From positions 19,402,296-19,466,295 of the forward strand of contig NC_051430.1 of NCBI RefSeq assembly GCF_001649575.2: DNA of 64,000 nt, given 5' to 3'. The stretch comes from Kryptolebias marmoratus (taxonomy: Eukaryota > Chordata > Actinopteri > Cyprinodontiformes > Rivulidae). This document shows, in pieces, positions 41,901-56,437 of the stretch (positions are counted from its first letter, which is position 1; each line of letters starts with the position of its first letter). A program made the translations under genes and the position numbers. Below the pieces are notes generated by a model that had not been told where the DNA came from, made no database searches, and saw only the letters and a list, made by a program, of their open reading frames with translations.

Positions 41901-44900
41901 GAGCAGAAGGTAGAGAAATTGAGTTTTCAGTTGGTGTCCTTTCAGCATCATCTGTGGACCGGTCTGCGCTTTGGGATCAGCATGATGGCTAGTTTGGCTC
42001 CAGCTCAGTCTGGCAAACTGCTAATGATGTTTTGCAATCGGGTTCTGTGATGACAGACGTTTGTGTTTTGTGTGTGCGTGAGTCAGAGGGGTGTAGCAAC
42101 GCCATGAAAGGCGCACCCTTTCATCTACAGTATTTAACGGCACGCATGTTTCCATGGCGATACAGCACAGCATAGATTACTGGTTTATGGCATCGGTCTA
42201 ACCGCCGTGTCACTTACCCCTCAGGTCAAAAAATGCTTTTTTTTTTCTTCTTCTTCTACGCAGAGTGCAAACACTAACCTCACTTCTTTTTCAAGGATTG
42301 TTTAAATTAATTCCAACAACCGGTATGTCATAAAAGTGTTGATCTTTGAGTCGTGATCATCTTAAACTCGTCACAAGATTACTTCTAACAAAGATAAACT
42401 CATTCAAAACTGGATATTTAAAAATTTCCTTCTTGGTGTTTCTTCTCAAATCAAACAGTTGAAAATGATTGCGCACATGTTCCTGCAAAATGCTACTGTA
42501 AGTTCAAACACAGCTAAAACTACCCTTTCCTTATTTCTGTTAAATGGTAAACATGATAAATTGCAATGTTCTTTATGCTCAAAGCAACAGAGAGCCACTT
42601 CTGAGGGCCGGAAGAGCCACACACAGCTTTAGAGTAGTAGTAATAATAATAGTAATCTATCAGTAGTGAGTCATTTCACTGCTGGACTTGCCTAGAAGAG
42701 AAATTGAATTGCCTCTATGTTGGTAAAAGCACTGGCCGGAAGCATTGTATTTTTACCTGGCGACAAATCAGGAATGCCCATTGGAAGTTTTATTGCATCT
42801 TTGACTCAAAGATAAACTGATCATGATTTGTTTGCCAAAGGTCATGGTCTTCTAAACCCGATAAGGCGACACAAACAACCGTGTGTGCTCACTCCTGAGG
42901 TCAATTTAGAACCACCGGTTTACCCAACAGGCATGTTATTGTACTGTGGGAGAGAACCAGAGAAATTCAGCTTTGCAGTTTATTAAAATAAAAATGGCTC
43001 AAAACTCTGCTAACCACAGAAACAACTTAAATACATAAGATAAAACATACATGTCTGTGACTTCTACGCTATAAGAAATCAATTTTCAAACAGAGTGCTG
43101 TGAAGGCCCTGGAGACCGAGCTTATGTAGTAAACTTATCCAACCAAAGTCATGGAATTCAGCTGCTACTTGGTTTGTGGAGGCATATTACTGTGAGTCAA
43201 CTCTTTCTGTGCTAATCGATGTTTGCTTTTCATCTTCTCACACACTTCTGTCTGACACTTTTCAGGGTGTAGATAGATGTTGGTTTAGCGCGCGTTTTGC
43301 TACTCAAGAAGTAACAAGCAATTATCTACATTGTGTGACTTTTACCAAGTAGAATATCCTGTGGAATTCACATATTTGTTGTTTTTTTTTCTCGTTTTGC
43401 AGCTCATTAGGGTTCTCATTTAGTTTCTTTTTTTTATATTACCAATAAAAACATGTTGCTATTTTACAGACATTTTTACAAGTCTTTTGTTGTACTAAGA
43501 ACAGTGCAATGTTCAGTAACAACTGCCAGCATGTAATGTACTTTACACTTCCAGCAGCACAGAGCAGACAGCAGTTGTGTTGTTTATAAACAATGAGGAA
43601 AACGTTAAGTGGGTGGGGGTACAACTGAGCTCGAACAGAGCTAAATTTATTTGTGACAAGGTGGGAGGGATGCACTTCTCTGCACTCACAACTTGTCAGA
43701 CTGACTGTCTGTCTTACAGTTTTTATACAGCTTGCACATCTTGTCTAATAGTCTTATTTGTTGCAAAAATGTGTTATCAAACATTTACTTTTAGCCATAG
43801 CAGACTTATTTTTTTTACGTTGCTGTGATTATCTTGTGAACATATATAGAGGATACCAATCTTCAGAAATCAGGGCATCTGATGGCTGATATACAACAGG
43901 ATGTGTTTTTATTTAACCAAACAATAATTGCTTAACTTAAATAAACATATAGTGAACAACTCTTAGAAGAACTTCTACACTCTTATGGATTTTCTGATAT
44001 AAAGGTGCAATCAATAACTTGAAAACCAAGAAAATTGTCTTCGGTGGCAGTTTGTTATAGCAGGTCACAAGTTCAACGGGGTCCAACAGTCTGAGGAAGT
44101 TGCGTCAGAAGTCCATGAAAACTGTGTGTATGAGGCCACACGGGGGCTCGTGGTCCGTGCATGCTCAGACCCCAGAGCCAATCAGCTCCCAGGAAGTGCA
44201 TGTGATCCGAGTGTGCACAAACCCCAGAACCAGTCAGCTACTAAGAGGGGCTCGTGATAAACCGGTAGCCATAATATAATGTCCCAATCTCACTTTTTTG
44301 CAGGCGGATATAACATAATAATGTAATTGTATCCATAACACTTAAAATAACAGAAGAGCATTGTCTCTTGAAAAGAAACAAAACCCTAAATTGTGGGCTA
44401 CAGTGAACTGGTTGTAGCAGCTGCTGCTGCTGCATCTTGATTTTCCTACTTGGTAATTGATAAAGTCTGCACAGGCATGGCTGATTGTCAATTTTTAAGA
44501 GTGGCCAAGAGTGGTCAGTTAAAATTGTTTGGCTGATTGATTGGTCTATCTCTAACCTTGTATAAGACATACTCCCATTATATACACTTTTTCAGCATTT
44601 TTTTACAATACATTTTACATTCTTTCAGTGGAAAAATAAATTGAAACAATTAACTTTGCATATGTGTGCTTGAAATGTTTGGATAAATGAAGTCATCTGT
44701 TGTAAAACATGAATCATAGTGGTATTGCAAAGATAGAATTGCCCTAATTGCCTCAAAGAGTAAAACCACTTGGACTGGCTCCAAGACACCAACATTCAAA
44801 GGTAACACCCCCCACCCCCCCCACCCCCNAATCATCAATCATTATGGTCTCACCATTTAAATTCACACATTCAGAGATTTGTGCTGGCAGTCCCTCTGAA

Positions 44901-47900
44901 TATAATTCTATTATTTAATGGATATTTCTTCTCAACATAATGTTTTTTGGTTAATAAAATTTTTAAGCCATTCTCTTTACTGCTGCCTAGTTGTCAAAAC
45001 ATGGAGGCTCCAAAAGATCAAGATGGTGAGGCTTCACACCAGCAGTTCACAATTTAATGAGTGACCTCATTGTGTCGTTTGCAGTCTTTTAATGAGAATC
45101 TTTCAAAATACAGATTTGCAAAAATTAATGTCCTGTCACTATATGTGTGTGTGTGTGTATGTATGTGTGTATATATATATACACACACACACACAACTTT
45201 GCACTTAGTTTTAGCTGATTAACATTAATTGTGTAAAAATGGTGCATATTCAGAGGATTGTTGTTTTTTCTATTTTGCTATAATTTAGTTTTCTGCTAGT
45301 AATTTAATTGCTCCTGAGTGGAAATTTACTGCTTCTAACTGTTTATGTTGAGGCTTTTCACTTTGTACATTTACATAACTTGCAATACCATTAGCATCTA
45401 CTGACAAAAACATAGATTTAGCATCAAAGGTAAAACTCCACATCACCTTTGTTTTTAGGTTGTGGGTTTTTTGGAGAGGGGTATTTGTCAGATTTGCAGC
45501 CAATAGCTGGCAGTCAAAGCATCTGGTGCCTTTATTGTAAAGGATGCAACTAGCACTGTCTATCACACCTTATACTTGTTTTAATTAGAAATAAAATAAA
45601 TTAAAGACTGGGCCCAGGACCCAACAACCTCTTCAAAATAACAGGTAATTAAATCATTCTTTTCTTTGAGTGGGTTCTTCCTTTAAGACAGCTAAACTTT
45701 GGATGCTTACTCTGCTCAGAAATCTATTCTCAGTTTTCTCAACATTCCAGTAAACAATAATTACTGTACTGCAGTGGTTGTACTTTTGAAGCCTGTGCAG
45801 AGATTAAAAAAAGAGATGCAAATGTTGAGCATCTCTGTGACTCTTTCCTCATGACGCTTTCCAAAAAAAAACAACAACTTGACTTCTCTTCCGTATTCTT
45901 GTATTCTTCCCGTCTTCTTTAACGCCTTCCACTACAGAATAAAAGTCCAGTTGGTTTTATGGTTAAAACAGTTGAAGCATGCACAGTATTTATCTCTAAT
46001 GGGTCATCACTCTGCTTCCTATCAAGCTAGCTGTTTTATACATTTTAAAACAAAGATATTGGAAGCATCAAGAAGGCAAAAATATTTGGAGCTAATTTTA
46101 GTATACTTTGGTATAATAAAACTTGGGTACAAATTATCATCAAGTCAGAGTGCTTGAGTGACACAAAGCCTCTGAGTCTGTGCCTTATAGATTTAACAGA
46201 TTAACTATTAAGAGATCCTAGAGCAGGTTAGCACAGCTCTACCTCGAGATGTTCTCAGGTGTTGCTTAAGAGAGGGTGAAAACTGTCTTCTTCTCTCAAG
46301 TGAAAGGATTAGGAGGGTATCCTGTCCATTACTCTTTGTCCCTTATGTCAAACTCCCAGCTTATATTTTTTAGGCTGCAGCTCAAACATCATCACACGAA
46401 CGGCAGCAAAAGTGGATCAATTTGTTCCCATTTGTTCCAATGAAGTGAACTCTTCCCCAGTTTCCCCTGGTTACTGACCCAGCCAGCAAGAGCCACCTGC
46501 AAACCCTTACACAGAGAGCAAATGAGAGAAAGGGGGAGGGAGGAACTGGGCTGGAGTAAGGAATGGGAGAGAAAGGCCAGCCATCTGAGAGAGAGAGAGA
46601 AAGAGAGAGAAAGGGGCATCTGTGGATAAGAAGAGCAAAAATTAAACGAAGGAGTGACACTGAGAGAGTGGTAGCCGGGCACAGAGATGAGGAAGGTGAG
46701 AGAGTGAGATAACGGAGGGAATCAGATTGGAAAAGAGGGCTGACGAAGAGGCACAGGTGCTAGCAGACCGTCCACGGCTCCATCAAATTGGAGTTAGGTG
46801 AATTGAATAGATTGTCACGCTTCAGAGCGAGAACTGGCACACCAGCAGCGGTTAGTAATACACACCGCCAGCCGTGTGGCAACAGTCGCTGCAAAAAGAT
46901 AAAAACACACAATCAGCGTGAACTTGGAAAGAAATGTTTATTCACAAAAGAATAAACTGAAACTAAGGGTGTTGTGGAGTAAAACACCTGCTTATTATAC
47001 CCTCTTTGTTTTAGTGGACACTAATAATTTACAGTGGCCCAAAAAAGTCTTTGAATAATATAATTAAATTTCTAAAATGTGTCCAGGTCTTTATTGTGAT
47101 CACAATTACAGAGAAAAAAAACATAATTTGTACTTTTTTCAAACCGTATGAATATTAATATTGTTATTAACAGAGTAATTTTCACATTTCAAACTACTAA
47201 TTGTAGGTAAACCTTTCAATCCTGTTTTTGAATTCAAATTTGAGTCACGCATCCAGGTTTTTTAATAATACGACCAAATGATCAACCCAAGGTAAAATAA
47301 AGACTGAATTTGGAAAAATCGAAAAATCCAAAACCCAGACTAAAATAAAGAAAAGTCCCTTAATCTGAAGACAACAACTCAACAGTTTGTAGAAAACAAT
47401 AACTCTCTGCAACAAAAAGGAAATCTGTGCACATCTCCACAGCAGCTATAGGAAACACGTCATGGCTTTAATCCAGCAAAATTATCATTTAAATTGAGTA
47501 TTAGCTTTATGTAGCTTTAGAGTAGCATTCATCTTCGTACCTGACACGGTAAAGTGTGAAAACCCAAACAGTTGTTGGTAGTTTAGCCACTTCAGGTTGC
47601 CACTTTAATGATTTCACATCTGTATGGAGTAACAGAAATTTCTAGAGGCTTTTTATTTGAGTTGTTTACATCATTCCTGTATAAGCTTCTTATGAACCTG
47701 CTCTCTTTTGAAGAATTTCTCTGTTGCTTAAAAATAAAATTGAGTTTTGAGTCTTTCTTAATATGGTTTGATACATAAATATTGTCAGTGTTGTTTAGAA
47801 AAGAACAATTTTAATGTCAGAATCCACTAAATACTCTCTTTATCTTCCTTTTTATATTTATGACCCGTTTGTTTAACTAGCATTTGTCGTGAGACATCAA

Positions 47901-50900
47901 TGAATAAATAAATAGTTAGAAGGGGGCACACTGATCTGTGGATTTTTAAATCACCTGCTACTCTTCATGCTTTTAAATCAAATAATGAGACCATTTTTAC
48001 CTTGTTTACCAGAGGAAGAGGAGGAGGAGGAGAGGGGGGATCATTTTGCATTCATAATACAAAATTTTGCATTTTGATTCCTTTTTTGTTTTCAGTGCAC
48101 AAGGCTGTTTCTCGCATGTGAAGCAGAAACTTACTCCTAAAATTTAGTTTTTTTTTTACCCCCCCAGGGAGTAAAGAGGCCACCATCAGCTTGTATTCAC
48201 TGTCCTCATCAATTCAAACGCTTTACTTTTTTTTGATAATAAGTTAATCCCATCCAGTGAGTAAATTAATTGGTTTAATCTTCTAATCAGTTAAGGATCA
48301 AAAGCAGTCAGATAGGAACTGTGCTAAAGGTAAAACTAAAGTTTCCAAATTTAAAGAACAGTTCCTGACGACGTGGTTGTTTTGAGTCTAATGGAGTGTC
48401 CTCTTTGTCTTCTTTGTCTCTTATGATTTTTTTTTTCTTGCAGAATTACATCAGAGGTCCATGCAATTAATAAATAACTTCTCTTATGCAGTTATTTCTT
48501 TCTGCCTTCTACACAGTCAATAGAAAACACTATTTTAAAGAAATCAATGCTGTTTATAAAATCAATTATCCTGCCTTCTGTTTCTGCCTTTTGGTCTCTC
48601 CTGCCATTTGTTTTCACTTGCCTCTCCTTCAAGCTCCGTCTTCTTTTATTGACTCTCCTGAGACTCGTTCTCCTCAGCTCTTTATCGCCTCTCCTTCTCT
48701 CATCTCATCTTGTCTTGTTGCCTTGCGCTCCTATTCTCCGGAGATCCCAGCAGATTGTTTCGTGCACGAGACCAGATAATCACACTCCAGTCATCTTGTC
48801 AGCCGCTTTCTTTTTCTTTCTTTTTCTTTCTTTTTTTTTTTTTGCACTTCTCTCCTCTCTGTATTGATGGGGGGGAATGCTTTGCCTTTGCAGAGGGACA
48901 GTGTTCAATATCTTGAAAATCTCAGATTCCTGGGTTTTGGACAGACTGAGCAACAACAACAAAAAAAAGACATTCTACAGAGCTAAAATTATTTTATTGA
49001 TTATCTGTTATGAGTGCAGTTTTGTCTGAAGATGATGTGTACAGCCTGAAACTTAGACTTCACACAAGATGATGTGAGCATCTCAGAGGAATTTCATTTT
49101 TTTTTTAGTTGCACTAACCCTAAAACGTCACATTTAAAGATGATTTATTCCTTATGTAAGGACATATATTCCTGTATTTAGAAAAAATATTAACAAACTG
49201 ATAAATACCCTTATACATTTTGCTTTAAAGTAGCCAGACGTTTTTGTATTTTCTGTGGTTTTATTCAGTAGTTATCCAGAGTTTATAAAGGTTTTTGTTC
49301 CAGTATTGGCTGCTTTACACTCACTCATTTTAAGTGTAGTCTGACTTTTTCTTTAAATGTTGTTTGTTTGTATTTTAAGCCACTTAACTCTGACTTATAA
49401 ATTATTCAGTCATGGACAAGCATCTAAACGAGAGGGATGAACCAGTGTTTTTTTTCTTGTTTTTTTTATACATAACATTCAACTGGGCAAGTTTAAACTT
49501 TTTTTACTGACAGAATGTCTCAAAGATACTGTGTTTCGTCTTATGAGTGGATTTCTCCTCCCCCCAAAAGGCAAAGATAACAGCTTTATGGACATAAAAT
49601 GATAATTTTGCACTATTAGGATCATTCCTAAATAACTTTAAACGTAAAAACTTACAGTATGCAGTAGATGACACAACCAAAGGATGACACATCATTCAGT
49701 TTCTGTCCGGTTTTGTTTTGAGCTGCAACCTTTTTTGTTTTTACGTTTGTTTTGCTCATTCAAAAAAAAAAAAAAGTAATATGCATAGCAGATGTTCAGA
49801 TCAAAATGTAGTTTTGATTTATTTGGAACTTTGGTTTTAAACTCTGGTTGCTTTTCTCTTACCTGTCTGTCTGCATGTCAGTTTCTGTGCTTGTGAAACT
49901 TTTGATGGAGACTTTCGACAGATGAAGTCTGCTAGACTAAACACACGGAGAGTTGAAAAAGAGTTTACCAGGCCCAAACAAGTGGGTCCAGCTGTCTTCT
50001 TCACATCCTACAGCGCTGATTTTGAAATCGGAAAATTCCTTCCACACCAGAGTGAGATTTTTGCCAAGGAATGTCTTGTGCCTTGAAGGAAACCCATAAC
50101 ATTTGGGAGATTGATGTTACCTAGGAGACTTTTAGTGCATACAGTATATAAACTGCATCTTCCTTGAGCTGTTCACAATGGAGGCTGGGAGAAGAAACTA
50201 ATAACTTTACCTGTGCTGCCAGAAAGAATAAAGTGACAAAAATACGCTATATACTAAATTAAGATAGTTGTGATGCTTTTTCCAGTAAAACTTAATGTGG
50301 TTAGGATATTCTCAGTTTCTTGTTATATTTATAGACCTTTTGCTGCATTTTAAATGAGACCACATAGTGAATGTTGTTACTTTTTTTTTCATTTTAAACT
50401 AAAAATGACTCATTACTTGTATATATGCCCTTTTTCTTTGAGAATTATCTTTGCTCTTTCAGTAGCTTAAAGGTTTGTTTAATCTAATGACTCAGGCGAA
50501 ACAAAATGCAGTCATTTTAAGCTACTTTGTAATATTTTATCTGCGTTTGCTCATAGAGTATAAGAGTACACAAACTACATGTATTGTTTTGAGATGGTTT
50601 GTCCTTTGTGCAGGTTTTTAGCACATAAAACAAAGATGAGATATTTGAACCTCCATTTAAAAACTGAAAAGCGCCACAAAAAGCATTGAGTTTCATATGA
50701 ACTTTGATGAAGTTGTTCCTGTGTGTCTTAGATGGCTCATCAGAGCAGTAATGTCACTGCTGTGTGTCGGGATTTGAAGTCATCCCAGTTTTTGCTAACT
50801 CATGACTGTGTGTGTGTGCTCGTTTCAGGTGGAGTGGATAGAACAGCAGGTGGTCAAAAGGAGGATCAAGAGGGATTACAAACCGGCCCCACCCCTTTCT

Positions 50901-53900
50901 CAGACAAGCCCCGCCCAAAGCAGCGTGGCCCCAAACAACATATTCTATAATGACGCCAAGTGGAGCAGTATGTGGTACATTGTAAGTACGCTGTTCTTCT
51001 CAGAGGGTCGCATGCTGCCCACTTTCATCCAGCTTGTGGGTCTGCCGAGGTCATGACATGGTCGAGATTACTGCTACGTCAGTGGAGCTGAAGGATTTTA
51101 TGTTTTTATGGATTTTGTTTTGTTTCCAAGTAAAAAAAAAAAAAAAATCAATGTTTGGAAATTTGTCTCCAAAGTTTACAAAAGGACAGGTTGGGGTCAG
51201 ATCTGTGCTGCTGGTATTTGAGAGCGTGTTTCAGCTGTTTGCATACACTCTCAGATCATTGCTCTTTTTACTTATATGTTTTCATGTGTGTGTACGTGTG
51301 GTTGAACGTCCTCGGCTCTGTCAATTTTTAACCTAATGTAGATAATTCCTGATACTTTGACCAGAAGGGTTTTTTTTTTGTTTATTTTAAAATTTATTTT
51401 TCCAGCTGAAGCATTCAACTCTCTAAACTTTCTGTGTATGTTTTAAGGTTTATTTAATAAACTATTTCCAATAATTTCCAACAAAGTTGAAGTTGAAATA
51501 CTATAGAAGCACACTTCCTATCTAGCTAAATATAAAAACTTACATAAGAAGACCTATTTAATCTAATTATATGATAAGATGTCATGAAGTGTGACTTTTA
51601 ATAATGGAATAAGAAAATTTACAAAGTAAAATACTTCAGTGTTAAAAGTAGTGGATAAAAAGCTTAATTTTAGGTTAATTATATATATATTGACTTTATA
51701 TATGTGAATGATACTTTGACATGAAAACAAATAAAAGCTTGGGCACACAGGATTCTTCTGGGTGCCATTTGCAGTGAGAAATACTCGACTGCCAGCTCAG
51801 ATTTAAGGCGCCGTTAGGCTGTGCAACAGCAGCAATCATGTAATTTTATTACACGTGTCACACTGTAAGATGGGTCTAATAAAGTCGTGGCAGTAATTTC
51901 TATCATATGGCATTATGTCATTTTAAAGAGAGACTATTTTAGTTGTGATTAAGATTTTACTGTAATTTAGACAGAATAAAATTGAATTGGACATTTAGTT
52001 CTGTTTTCCATTACAGTTCTTTTTAGAAATGTAGACAAGCATAACTAATTTAAAATCTTAATTTTCTTACCTTTTTAAGGAGCTTTTTAGTTGATTTTTT
52101 TCTTTGTTTTTCCTAAATCCTATTTAAGTTGAAGCAGAGACACATAAGTTCATATATACTGCACTAACAATCTGTGTGAACATAGTTTTTTTTTGTATTT
52201 TTTCCTCAGAACACTAAGGTTGCTGTTTTCTTTTATTTCATATTTTGTTGTGATTCATTTCTACTGTTCTGATCACAGCTGTCCTAAAGTTTGATTCCAG
52301 ATTCCGTCACTCAGGTTTCTTGTCCAGGTTGTCTTTGTTTGTTAAAGTTTCCAGCATGCTGTTTAGATCATGGATGATTTTATGTCATTTCTCAGAATCT
52401 TGAAGGATTGTTAGATCTCACACAACTCCAATAAAATAAACTCCATATGCTGCGACTGATGGAGATATGTGTGATTCCTAATAAACCTAGGAAGTTCAGA
52501 GAGTTGAAACAAACAAAAAGTATAAAATCTTCTCTTTTCTCTTAATGCTGTGCAGGTTGATGTAATCAGGTCACTTTTATTTCCTTAAATAATTATTAAT
52601 AAAGAGTGGAATAACGTTCAAGGCGTACTTCACGTATTTCAAAGCAAACCGCTTCACCCTAAAGACTTGAGATGAACATTTCAAAGGTTGTTCTGTTCCT
52701 TAGAAATGTTTTGACATGTGTGACAGCAGATTTTCCACCACATAACTCAATGAATTTAAGGATCCTTTTACAGAATGCCATCAAAAAGCACAATTGTTGT
52801 TTTTCATTTCCTAAATTTCTAAAGACTTCTGCTGTCATTTTCATCATTGTTTGTTTTTGTTTTTCTTCCAGTAACTGTTCTTTGACACCTTTTTATTAGT
52901 TTAAATCAGTCAGTAATGAGTTTTGGCAAAGTGATGGCCAGATTTCATAACTATAAAATCTTAACTTTAACAGTGAACGTGATTTATTCTAAACCAGCAA
53001 AACACAATTAGCTTGAGGGGAAAATATTTAAACAATATTTAAGCGATTAAATCATGGTTGAATGAGTTTCTGTGGGATTTCGTAAAGAATTCTCCCTTAC
53101 ATAAACATGTTTGAACTTGTTTATGTCAGATTGTGCAATGATTATGCTCAAGCTTGGCTGTAAATTCGGAGAAAGTCATGTGGGTTTGCTCTTATGCTCT
53201 CAGCCTTCAGATGTGTGTATGTTTAAAATTCCCAACTCGTACCTTTTCCCGTTTGTTTTGACCTGCTCTCCCATTTACCATCTGCTTCCGCCTCTGCAGC
53301 ACTGTAACGATGATGTCCATAATTGCCAGTCAGACATGAACATCATTGGGGCATGGAAGAGGGGCTACACGGGGAAAGACGTGGTGGTGACCATACTTGA
53401 TGACGGCATTGAGAGGAACCACCCAGACCTTTTACAGAACTACGTGAGTGTGTATGTATGCGTGTAGGACGGCTTTGAGTGTGTGTTCATGTTGGGTGTC
53501 CTCAGTGAAAGTGAAGTGTTGATCTTTGTAAGTACTGCTGTCTGTGTGCGATGGCTGGGTAGATATATGACATCCAGTGTACTGTGAATGTCTGCTCGTG
53601 TGCGTTTGTGGCGGTGAGCAAGCTTGATTTTGGATCAAATGTACCACAATCGCAAATAACTCAACACAGACGGAAGTTTTTCTGTCTTAAAGGCAGCCAA
53701 GTGTTAAAATCTGGACATGCTAATCCCAAAAAGCAATTAAAAATGATTACAAGTTTGATAACTAAAGAATTCACTCATAAAGAGGAGTGATTTCTCCTTC
53801 CCGTTCCAACCTAAGTGATACTGAGGTAGATGAAATTTTATTAGCGTTCAGTGTGGTTTACATGTCAACAGAAAGGTATGCGAGTACAAATATGTACATG

Positions 53901-56405
53901 TTTGTCTGTCTGTGGTTACATATTTTATACACCTCTCAGACCGAGGCCGGGTAATGAGAGTAACATCTTGGCCTGAAGCTGCAGGTAAAGTAATCAGTCA
54001 GCTGTGCAGATAAAATGATTCGCCGTTTGACGCTGTAGTTATTAGTTACTCTTAATGTTGGGATGTGTTTATGCCAAAGGCTAAAATTCTTGGCAGATTG
54101 AATTTGCTCTGATTGGATTCGATTTACAAAACCGTTGTAAGTGACGCTAATGTGAACTGTTAGAATGGGTTAGAGAATCATTTGGATGATCTATAAATCT
54201 TATCTGCACAGATGCACAGCACCATTAGACCTACTTTCCTAACAGATTAAAGTGCTAGCTTGACATTTCCTCTCCCCTGGTTTTTATTTACAAGTCAATT
54301 TAAAGTTTCATTTTCTTGATTTTTCTTTTTTTCACCTCGGTGTCTCCTTCAGGACCCTCAAGCAAGCTTTGATGTCAACAGCAACGACGCAGATCCCATG
54401 CCGCGATACGATGCAACCAATGAGAACAAGTAAGAACTTCTCGTCAAAGTGTTGTTTTAGAAACGTGCAAATTTGACTCCTGAAACAGCTTTTATGAAAA
54501 AAATAAGCAGAGGAAGCTCCATTTGTCCAGTGAATAAGCCGACTCCTGTTTGTTGAGTGCGAGTTACATTGGTGAACTTGATGGTGACATTTGTGGGTAG
54601 GTTGAGTGTTTTCTTTGTTGTTGTTTATTTGGAAAAATGTGTGTGGTGTGTTTGTAAAAAAAAAAACAAAAAAAAAAAAACAGGTGGGAAACTCTCTTGT
54701 CTGTGTACTTGTCTTGTGCCAGTTTGGCTTTGCCTCAGCGGGTGATTATTGAGCGTGTGTGTGTGAGTGTGTGTTTGGCTGCGGTAACCGGGGTGTCAAG
54801 GCCTGGCTCAGTCCCTGCTGGTGATGCATCGTCTTAAAGAAACATGAGGCCCACAGATGCAGCTCAGTGAACTTCCCAAAAAACCCAGTTTGAAAAATTT
54901 CTGTTTTGTCTGAGTCAGACAGACAAATATCTGATGAACTTTCTTTCATATATATATATAGGAAATTGAAAGCTGTGGTATTGTGTTAACTATTCAAAAA
55001 CTTCACAGACGTTCTAAAAAAATAAACATAAGAACTTAAAGTTATTTCTTACAAATAGATTTTCACTCTCATCTTCTGGCACATTATGAGACTTTCCGAT
55101 TCTATCATCTTTTAGCAGTGCAGCAATTCTTAGTTCTACAGTGACTTATTTGTTTTATTTAAAAATCAGACTACTCCTAGATATAGACATAAATTTATCT
55201 CATGAAACACATGAAATGATCTGAAGTCCAATTTGCTGAAAGCAAACAAATTGTATGCACACAACAGAAAATTGAAAGCGAGTCACACAGACTGCATCTG
55301 TTTTTCCCTCCATTATCCAGTGCACAAGTGTTGGATATGGTTTTGGTTAAGTGGAGAGATTCATGAGTGACTGTGACACAGATGTGAAGAAAATGGAAAA
55401 TACAGGCAAACACTTAAGACTGGAAAGATGGCCAGACAGACAATTTAATGGATTACTGCAGTGATGTGTGTGGTTCGGACGCTGTTGGAGCGTTTTAAAA
55501 GAGGGAGCCAACAGCTCGGCTTAAAGGTGCTGCTTGAAAAGGGTTTGTTACTGACATGAAACTATTTAATCACAATTAGAGGACCATATTAACTTTTCTA
55601 AAGACTTATGAAAATTCACTTTAGAGGATTAGCAGCTTTCCCCACAGTTTTACAGATCGTTTAAAGTCCTAGCCAGGATTGGATTTATAAAGAAGGGGGA
55701 GCATAAAATTAAAAAAACAATCTTGCATAGAAGTGGAATAATACAAGCAAATTGTACCATGAACAGTTCTATAAGCAACGCACACCTAAAAGCACTAGAC
55801 ATGTTTAGATAAATGTGCAAGCATTTTGGTCCAGACGTTTTCCTTAGTTGCCGTTCACACATACACTTCACTCTGCCGGAGAAGTGCTCTCACAGCTGGA
55901 AAATTCGAGGGAGGTCGTGTGAAGGAGCGTCTGTCTGCGGCTCACAAGAAGCGGGACATGATGCAGAAAGTATGGTGTGAAAATTGCTCTTTTATTTACC
56001 ATAACAAAAGTAGCAGATGACACTCCTTGTGTATACCGATGCTGCATGTGTTTGAACACATCCACATTTCGAGAGAGTCGTTGGAAAACAACATGCGGTT
56101 GAAAGTGGTGTTCAGCTGAAATAAGAATTAGATGGTAACTGAAATGTAAACTTTCTGGAGGATTTTCTGCTACCTTTGGACACAGTTTCTCCTGTTGTTT
56201 TGTACAGTTAAGTTGAAAGTGGAGGGGAAAATGCCTACAAGAGTGTTTTATGCAGTGAGTGTTTATGTTCCCCTATAAAATTACAGATTTGTTAAAGAAT
56301 ATTTATCTGCAAAATTTTGGGCAACAATTGATGTTTCCTAAATCCATCTAGAGGCTTCCTTCACCTGTAGAGAAATGTTGTGCATTACAGCAGCAGGACA
56401 AGCAC

Positions 56406-56437
<32 letters not shown>

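Larger units (their letters stand above)
38491..50828 (+). other. pcsk5 intron 2 (12.3 kb)
   Basis: The largest intron in the window. It contains a short imperfect duplication (44169-44239), a C-rich patch with one unresolved base (44829), a self-complementary TG/TA/CA array (45141-45195), a GA-rich block (about 46585-46615), a pyrimidine mirror repeat (48804-48843) and a non-repetitive block near 42060-42230 with an X-box-like site. No extra coding exon is recognised. Confidence 0.6.

Noticed and set aside
42590..42640. GAGAGCCACTTCTGAGGGCC, resembling fragments of a hAT-type repeat
   Set aside because: Too short and without inverted ends; cannot be assigned.
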